Source: an uncultured Corynebacterium sp.
GTDB lineage: Bacteria; Actinomycetota; Actinomycetes; Mycobacteriales; Mycobacteriaceae
Assembly (NCBI RefSeq): GCF_943914015.1
Contig: NZ_CALUAK010000106.1
Coordinates: 1-8,680, forward strand
Length of the DNA stretch: 8,680 bases
Direction of reading: 5' to 3'
Both the position numbers and the translations under genes were made by a program. Below the pieces are notes generated by a model, which did no database searches, had not been told where the DNA came from, and saw only the letters and a list, made by a program, of their open reading frames with translations. Positions within the stretch are counted from its first letter, which is position 1, and the number at the start of each line of letters is the position of its first letter. Shown in pieces: positions 6,071 to 8,680 of the stretch.

Positions 6071-7345
6071 CTAGAGGATGCTCCAGATGCCGGAGAAGCT
6101 CCTGAATGCCAGGTACCAAGCGGTAACGAGAGCAAACAGGCCGAGGACAACGAGCCACTTGGGGTACTTGTAGCCCTTGAGCAAATCCTTCTGGCGGAAG
6201 ACCGCGATGTACAGCATGAGCGTGAAGCCGATGGGCAGCACAAGACCGTTGAACGCGCCGGCAAACACGAGCAGCTTCGCCGGTGCCGTACCCATGATGA
6301 TGAAGAGCACGCAGGACACGACGATGAAGATGATCGTGATGATGTTCTGCTTCTTCCTGTGTTCCTCACCAGAGGGGACGATGAATGTCGCGGACGTGTA
6401 CGAGCACCCGACGATAGAAGACAGGGCCGCGGCCCACAGCACAATGCCGAAGAAGCGGAGTCCGATTTCGCCGGCTGCCGCCTGGAAGGCTTCCGCTGCG
6501 GGGTTGCCATCGGTGCTGAGAACAACGCCACCGGCAACGACACCGAAGACGGCGAGGAAGAGCAGGATACGCATCAACCCGGTCACCATGATTCCTGTCA
6601 CCGATGATTTCGTGATACTGCCAACGGCCTCGGGACCCGTCTTCCCGGCGTCGAGCATACGGTGCGCACCCGCGTAGGTGATATACCCACCGACGGTTCC
6701 GCCTACGAGGGTGGTGATCGCCACGACGTCGATCGTTTCTGGGAGAACCACATTCTTGAGTGCCTGACCCACCGGCGGGCCGGAGACGATGGCGACGTAG
6801 GTGGTGAGGAGGATCATGAGGGTGCCAAGCACGACAAGGACGCGGTCCAGTGCCACGCCTGCTCGCTTAGACATGAAGAGCGCGCAGCCGATGACGGCGG
6901 TGAGAACGCCGCCGATTTTTACGTCGAGACCCATCATCGCGTCGGTTCCTAGCCCCGCACCGGCAATGTTGCCGATATTGAAAACAATGCCACCCATCGC
7001 GATGAGGAACGCCAACACCCAGCCAAGCCCCGGAAGAACGGCGTTGCCTAGGTTTTGGGCGCGCTTTCCGGAGACCGCGATGATTCGCCAGACGTTGAGC
7101 TGGATACAGACATCGATGAGGATGGAGATGACAATGGCGAAAGCCATCGCCGCGCCCAGCTTGGCGGTGAACACCGCGGTCTGCGTCAGGAAGCCCGGGC
7201 CGATGGCGGAGGTTGCCATCAGAAAGATGGCGCCGAGGATAGCGGAGGAATTCTTCTTCTTGTCGCTAGCCTGAGACTTCTGGACGGGTGCATCGGGGGA
7301 AATTGTGCCGTTTTCGTTCGAGTTGCGGGGTGCCGATGAGGTCAC
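6071..7345 (-). CDS. NRAMP-fold transporter lacking metal-binding motifs (YcsG-like)
   Basis: A 424-residue membrane protein with about 11 helices after a ~33-residue polar, lysine-rich N-terminus. Helix 1 reads 'FLMATSAIGPGFLTQTAVFT' (41-60), aligning with the NRAMP helix 1 whose metal site is DPGN; here it is GPGF. Helix 6 reads 'GGYITYAGAHRML' (219-231), where true NRAMPs have a Met-Pro-His site. The Asp, Asn and Met metal ligands are therefore missing, as in YcsG-type proteins found beside 5-oxoprolinase genes in Bacillus. The fold is that of LeuT/APC amino-acid transporters, so uptake of 5-oxoproline or a related amino-acid derivative is a reasonable inference; metal transport by NRAMP chemistry is doubtful. 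The start is GTG 7345-7343 with an excellent AAAGGAGG 5 nt upstream. It is first in the operon with pxpABC and divergent from the GntR regulator. Confidence 0.88.
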   Translation of the reverse strand: MTSSAPRNSNENGTISPDAPVQKSQASDKKKNSSAILGAIFLMATSAIGPGFLTQTAVFTAKLGAAMAFAIVISILIDVCIQLNVWRIIAVSGKRAQNLGNAVLPGLGWVLAFLIAMGGIVFNIGNIAGAGLGTDAMMGLDVKIGGVLTAVIGCALFMSKRAGVALDRVLVVLGTLMILLTTYVAIVSGPPVGQALKNVVLPETIDVVAITTLVGGTVGGYITYAGAHRMLDAGKTGPEAVGSITKSSVTGIMVTGLMRILLFLAVFGVVAGGVVLSTDGNPAAEAFQAAAGEIGLRFFGIVLWAAALSSIVGCSYTSATFIVPSGEEHRKKQNIITIIFIVVSCVLFIIMGTAPAKLLVFAGAFNGLVLPIGFTLMLYIAVFRQKDLLKGYKYPKWLVVLGLFALVTAWYLAFRSFSGIWSIL

Positions 7346-7558
7346 GACCGCCTCCTTTCGCTGTTGAGGTACGGTACATCGAAACAGTGAAAAGTATGCC
7401 CGCCTATGAATAACAACGTGGTCCTGTCGCCGTTGTCGGAGGTGTAAAATGCCTACTGATTCGACGCGCCGAGGGTGCGTTAAGCAGCGTTTTGATAGCT
7501 GTCTTTGGAGGGGCCGGTGGGGAACTTCCGAGGGTATATAGCATTGTTGTTGAACGAA

Positions 7559-7585
7559 GCTTTATAATCGAAGTATAAATAAAGC
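7559..7585. promoter_or_regulatory. Inverted repeat over divergent -10 elements, likely GntR operator
   Basis: GCTTTAT (7559-7565) and ATAAAGC (7579-7585) form a 7-bp inverted repeat with a 13-bp spacer. It overlaps both the TATACT -10 of the minus operon and a perfect TATAAT (7563-7568) facing the regulator gene. ATAAAGC recurs at 7625-7631, and ATAAAG at 7586-7591. The surrounding 7540-7640 is strikingly AT-rich for this window. A repressor bound here would silence both directions. That the adjacent GntR protein is the binder is inference from position. Confidence 0.42.
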
Positions 7586-7600
7586 ATAAAGTTCGGACAA
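7572..7600 (-). promoter_or_regulatory. Promoter of the transporter-pxpABC operon
   Basis: On the minus strand, -35 TTGTCC (7600-7595) and -10 TATACT (7577-7572) are separated by exactly 17 bp; they match consensus at 4 and 5 of 6 positions. This is the best promoter in the 334-bp divergent region. Transcription would start near 7565, giving the transporter mRNA a leader of about 220 nt. I see no convincing terminator hairpin or leader peptide in that leader. Confidence 0.6.
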
Positions 7601-7679
7601 CCGTTTTCTGAAGTGTTCTCCGGTATAAAGCAAAATTTAAGGTGAATAAGCTGGTTGAACTTGAAGGAGAGGAAATAAG

Positions 7680-8456
7680 ATGCGAGATCGCACACATACC
7701 CCCATGTTCACCCCTGAGAGCGGTGACGAATATCTCCTTCACCGCCCTGACTTCGTTAGTGCTGCGCCCGATCCTGAGCGTCGCCAGCTTTCCGCGGATG
7801 GCTCGGTTGTACGCACGACGGCTGAGATTGCCGCGGACTCGCTGACGCTCAAAATCCTTAACGGCCACTTTGAACCCGGTGCGCGTCTTCCCGAGGTCGC
7901 ACTTGCCGAGGAACTCGGCATCTCACGCAACACGCTGCGCGAGGCGTTCCGGTTACTTGCTCACGCCGGCCTGGTGGAGCATCTTCCCAACCGTGGTGTT
8001 TTCGTTCTCAAGACCACGGCTGCACTCCTACGTGACATCTATTCCTTCCGCTGCGCCGTGGAGGTAGGGGCGCTCCCGGCGCTTATCCGCAACGAGGAAG
8101 CTCTCCAGAAGTTGCGCGCCGTCTACGCAGATCAGCAAAAGGCAATCCGCGAAGCCAACTGGATGCTCGTCGGTTCCGCCAATGGTCGTTTCCACCAAAC
8201 GATTGTTGATTCTGCCGGTTCACCAACACTTAGCGAGGGCATGCAGACGATCAATGCCCGTTCCCGCATCGCCTTCCTGGAGTACGCGGATACACCCGGA
8301 CTCCACAGCCGATTCTCTAAGGTCAACGGTCACATCCTGTCTGTAGTGGAGCAGCGGGATCTGCGCGAAGCCGTCACGCTGCTTGATAACTACCTTGTGG
8401 AAGCCCACAACGAGCTCTTCATCGGGCTGGGCTTTGACAAGTTTCCCGCCGCCTAA
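7680..8456 (+). CDS. GntR-family (FadR/FCD) transcriptional regulator
   Basis: A 258-residue regulator. The winged helix-turn-helix spans about 44-110: 'TTAEIAADSLTLKILNGHF' then 'EPGARLPEVALAEELGISRN', 'TLREAFRLLAHAGLVEHLPN' and 'RGVFV', the GntR signature. The rest is an all-helical FCD ligand domain; His172 (in NGRFHQTI), His218 (GHILSVVEQRDL) and His243 (YLVEAHNEL) match the metal-binding histidines, but the expected Asp is Asn168. The ATG at 7680 is preceded by AAGGAGAGG, about 7 nt away, a strong ribosome site, although it gives an unusual ~40-residue tail before the DNA-binding domain. It is divergent from the transporter-pxpABC operon, so control of that operon with 5-oxoproline or glutamate as ligand is likely but inferred. 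Bacillus uses an IclR protein (KipR) in this position. Confidence 0.93.
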   Translation: MRDRTHTPMFTPESGDEYLLHRPDFVSAAPDPERRQLSADGSVVRTTAEIAADSLTLKILNGHFEPGARLPEVALAEELGISRNTLREAFRLLAHAGLVEHLPNRGVFVLKTTAALLRDIYSFRCAVEVGALPALIRNEEALQKLRAVYADQQKAIREANWMLVGSANGRFHQTIVDSAGSPTLSEGMQTINARSRIAFLEYADTPGLHSRFSKVNGHILSVVEQRDLREAVTLLDNYLVEAHNELFIGLGFDKFPAA

Positions 8457-8496
8457 CTGACAGCTTCGCCGATGCCCCGAATATTTTCCTAATATG

Positions 8497-8588
8497 TGTG
8501 GATAACTGTCTTTTTCTGCAGCTACGAGCTTCGGGGGAAAGGTGCGTCCTGTGGCGGGCTTACGCCACGAAAATGGTAGTTATCCACA
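8497..8588. promoter_or_regulatory. Two perfect convergent DnaA boxes in an inverted repeat
   Basis: TGTGGATAA (8497-8505) and TTATCCACA (8580-8588) are both exact matches to the DnaA box consensus, in opposite orientation. The match extends to an 11-bp inverted repeat (TGTGGATAACT 8497-8507 with AGTTATCCACA 8578-8588) with 70 bp between the arms. Between them is a 6-bp hairpin (GTGGCG 8551-8556, CGCCAC 8563-8568). No dnaA, dnaN or box cluster is visible, so an origin is not supported. They may be DnaA-titrating or regulatory boxes for the gene that follows, or arms of a longer repeat. Confidence 0.5.
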
Positions 8589-8630
8589 GGGCTGGAGCAG
8601 AGTCCCTGGCGCTGTTTTATTCTCGGTGGC

Positions 8631-8680
8631 ATGACCGCTTTAACGGATTGTGCTGTGCTCCTCTCGCAGGCGATGGTGAT
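8631..8680 (+). CDS. Start of an unidentified gene cut by the window end (partial)
   Basis: An ATG at 8631 opens a frame reading MTALTDCAVLLSQAMV to the window edge. There is no Shine-Dalgarno sequence. A possible -10 (TATTCT, 8618-8623) would put the transcript start at or next to the ATG, so a leaderless message is plausible, which is common in corynebacteria. The opening residues faintly recall the N-terminus of DUF222/HNH endonuclease family proteins of corynebacteria, but 16 residues are not enough to name it. The frame is also open upstream of the ATG. Confidence 0.28.
   Translation, partial: MTALTDCAVLLSQAMV

Noticed and set aside
7642..7845. Small plus-strand ORF overlapping the regulator start
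   Set aside because: It is out of frame with the regulator, and the strong ribosome site serves ATG 7680; its later part is a shadow of the regulator.
7404..7868. Minus-strand ORFs across the divergent region (also 7480-7695), including a 46-codon tail starting near 7541 that could be a leader peptide
   Set aside because: They start inside the regulator gene or lack any ribosome site, and stop-free reading is explained by chance; no family resemblance is seen.
8457..8680. Chromosomal replication origin at the DnaA boxes
   Set aside because: Only two boxes are seen, with no dnaA, dnaN or unwinding element nearby.

Overview
The window looks like a chromosomal piece of a Corynebacterium or a close Corynebacteriales relative. 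The evidence is the moderately high GC coding sequence, an LGFP cell-wall repeat at the left edge, a PIN-PhoH (PhoH2) protein of actinobacterial type, GTG starts with AAAGGAGG-like ribosome binding sites, and actinobacterial-style PxpABC proteins. The genus is an inference from these families; no rRNA or housekeeping marker is present.

Left part (1-2015): the C-terminus of an LGFP-repeat exported protein ends in a strong hairpin terminator. A gene-free stretch of about 370 bp follows. It holds a small palindrome and then a well-formed structured leader (a three-way junction plus an 8-bp hairpin) directly before phoH2. PhoH2 is a PIN endoribonuclease fused to a PhoH ATPase. Its terminator is bidirectional and shared with a convergent 14-TM MFS exporter.

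Central part (2020-7345, minus strand): read in transcription order this is an NRAMP-fold transporter, pxpA, pxpB, pxpC, then the MFS exporter. PxpABC is the widespread prokaryotic ATP-dependent 5-oxoprolinase that converts 5-oxo-L-proline to L-glutamate. The pxpA/B/C genes are tightly packed (1-nt gap, 8-nt overlap). The NRAMP-like protein corresponds to YcsG of the Bacillus ycsF-ycsG-ycsI-kipI-kipA-kipR cluster, but it lacks the metal-binding DPGN and MPH signatures, so it may import 5-oxoproline or a related solute rather than a metal ion. Between pxpC and the MFS gene lies a near-perfect inverted repeat. In a read-through transcript it would bury the MFS ribosome binding site, whereas a transcript from the candidate MFS promoter would lack the blocking arm.

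Right part (7346-8680): an AT-rich divergent control region carries a good minus-strand promoter (TTGTCC-17-TATACT) for the transporter/pxp operon, a TATAAT element towards the regulator, and an inverted repeat covering both -10 elements. The divergent gene encodes a GntR-family FCD-domain regulator, the likely local switch for the pxp genes. Beyond it are two perfect, convergent DnaA boxes (TTATCCACA) within an 11-bp inverted repeat, and the first codons of a further gene cut by the window edge.

The most interesting items are the ribosome-site-sequestering hairpin before the MFS gene, the NRAMP-fold protein without its metal site in a 5-oxoproline cassette, and the unassigned structured leader of phoH2.
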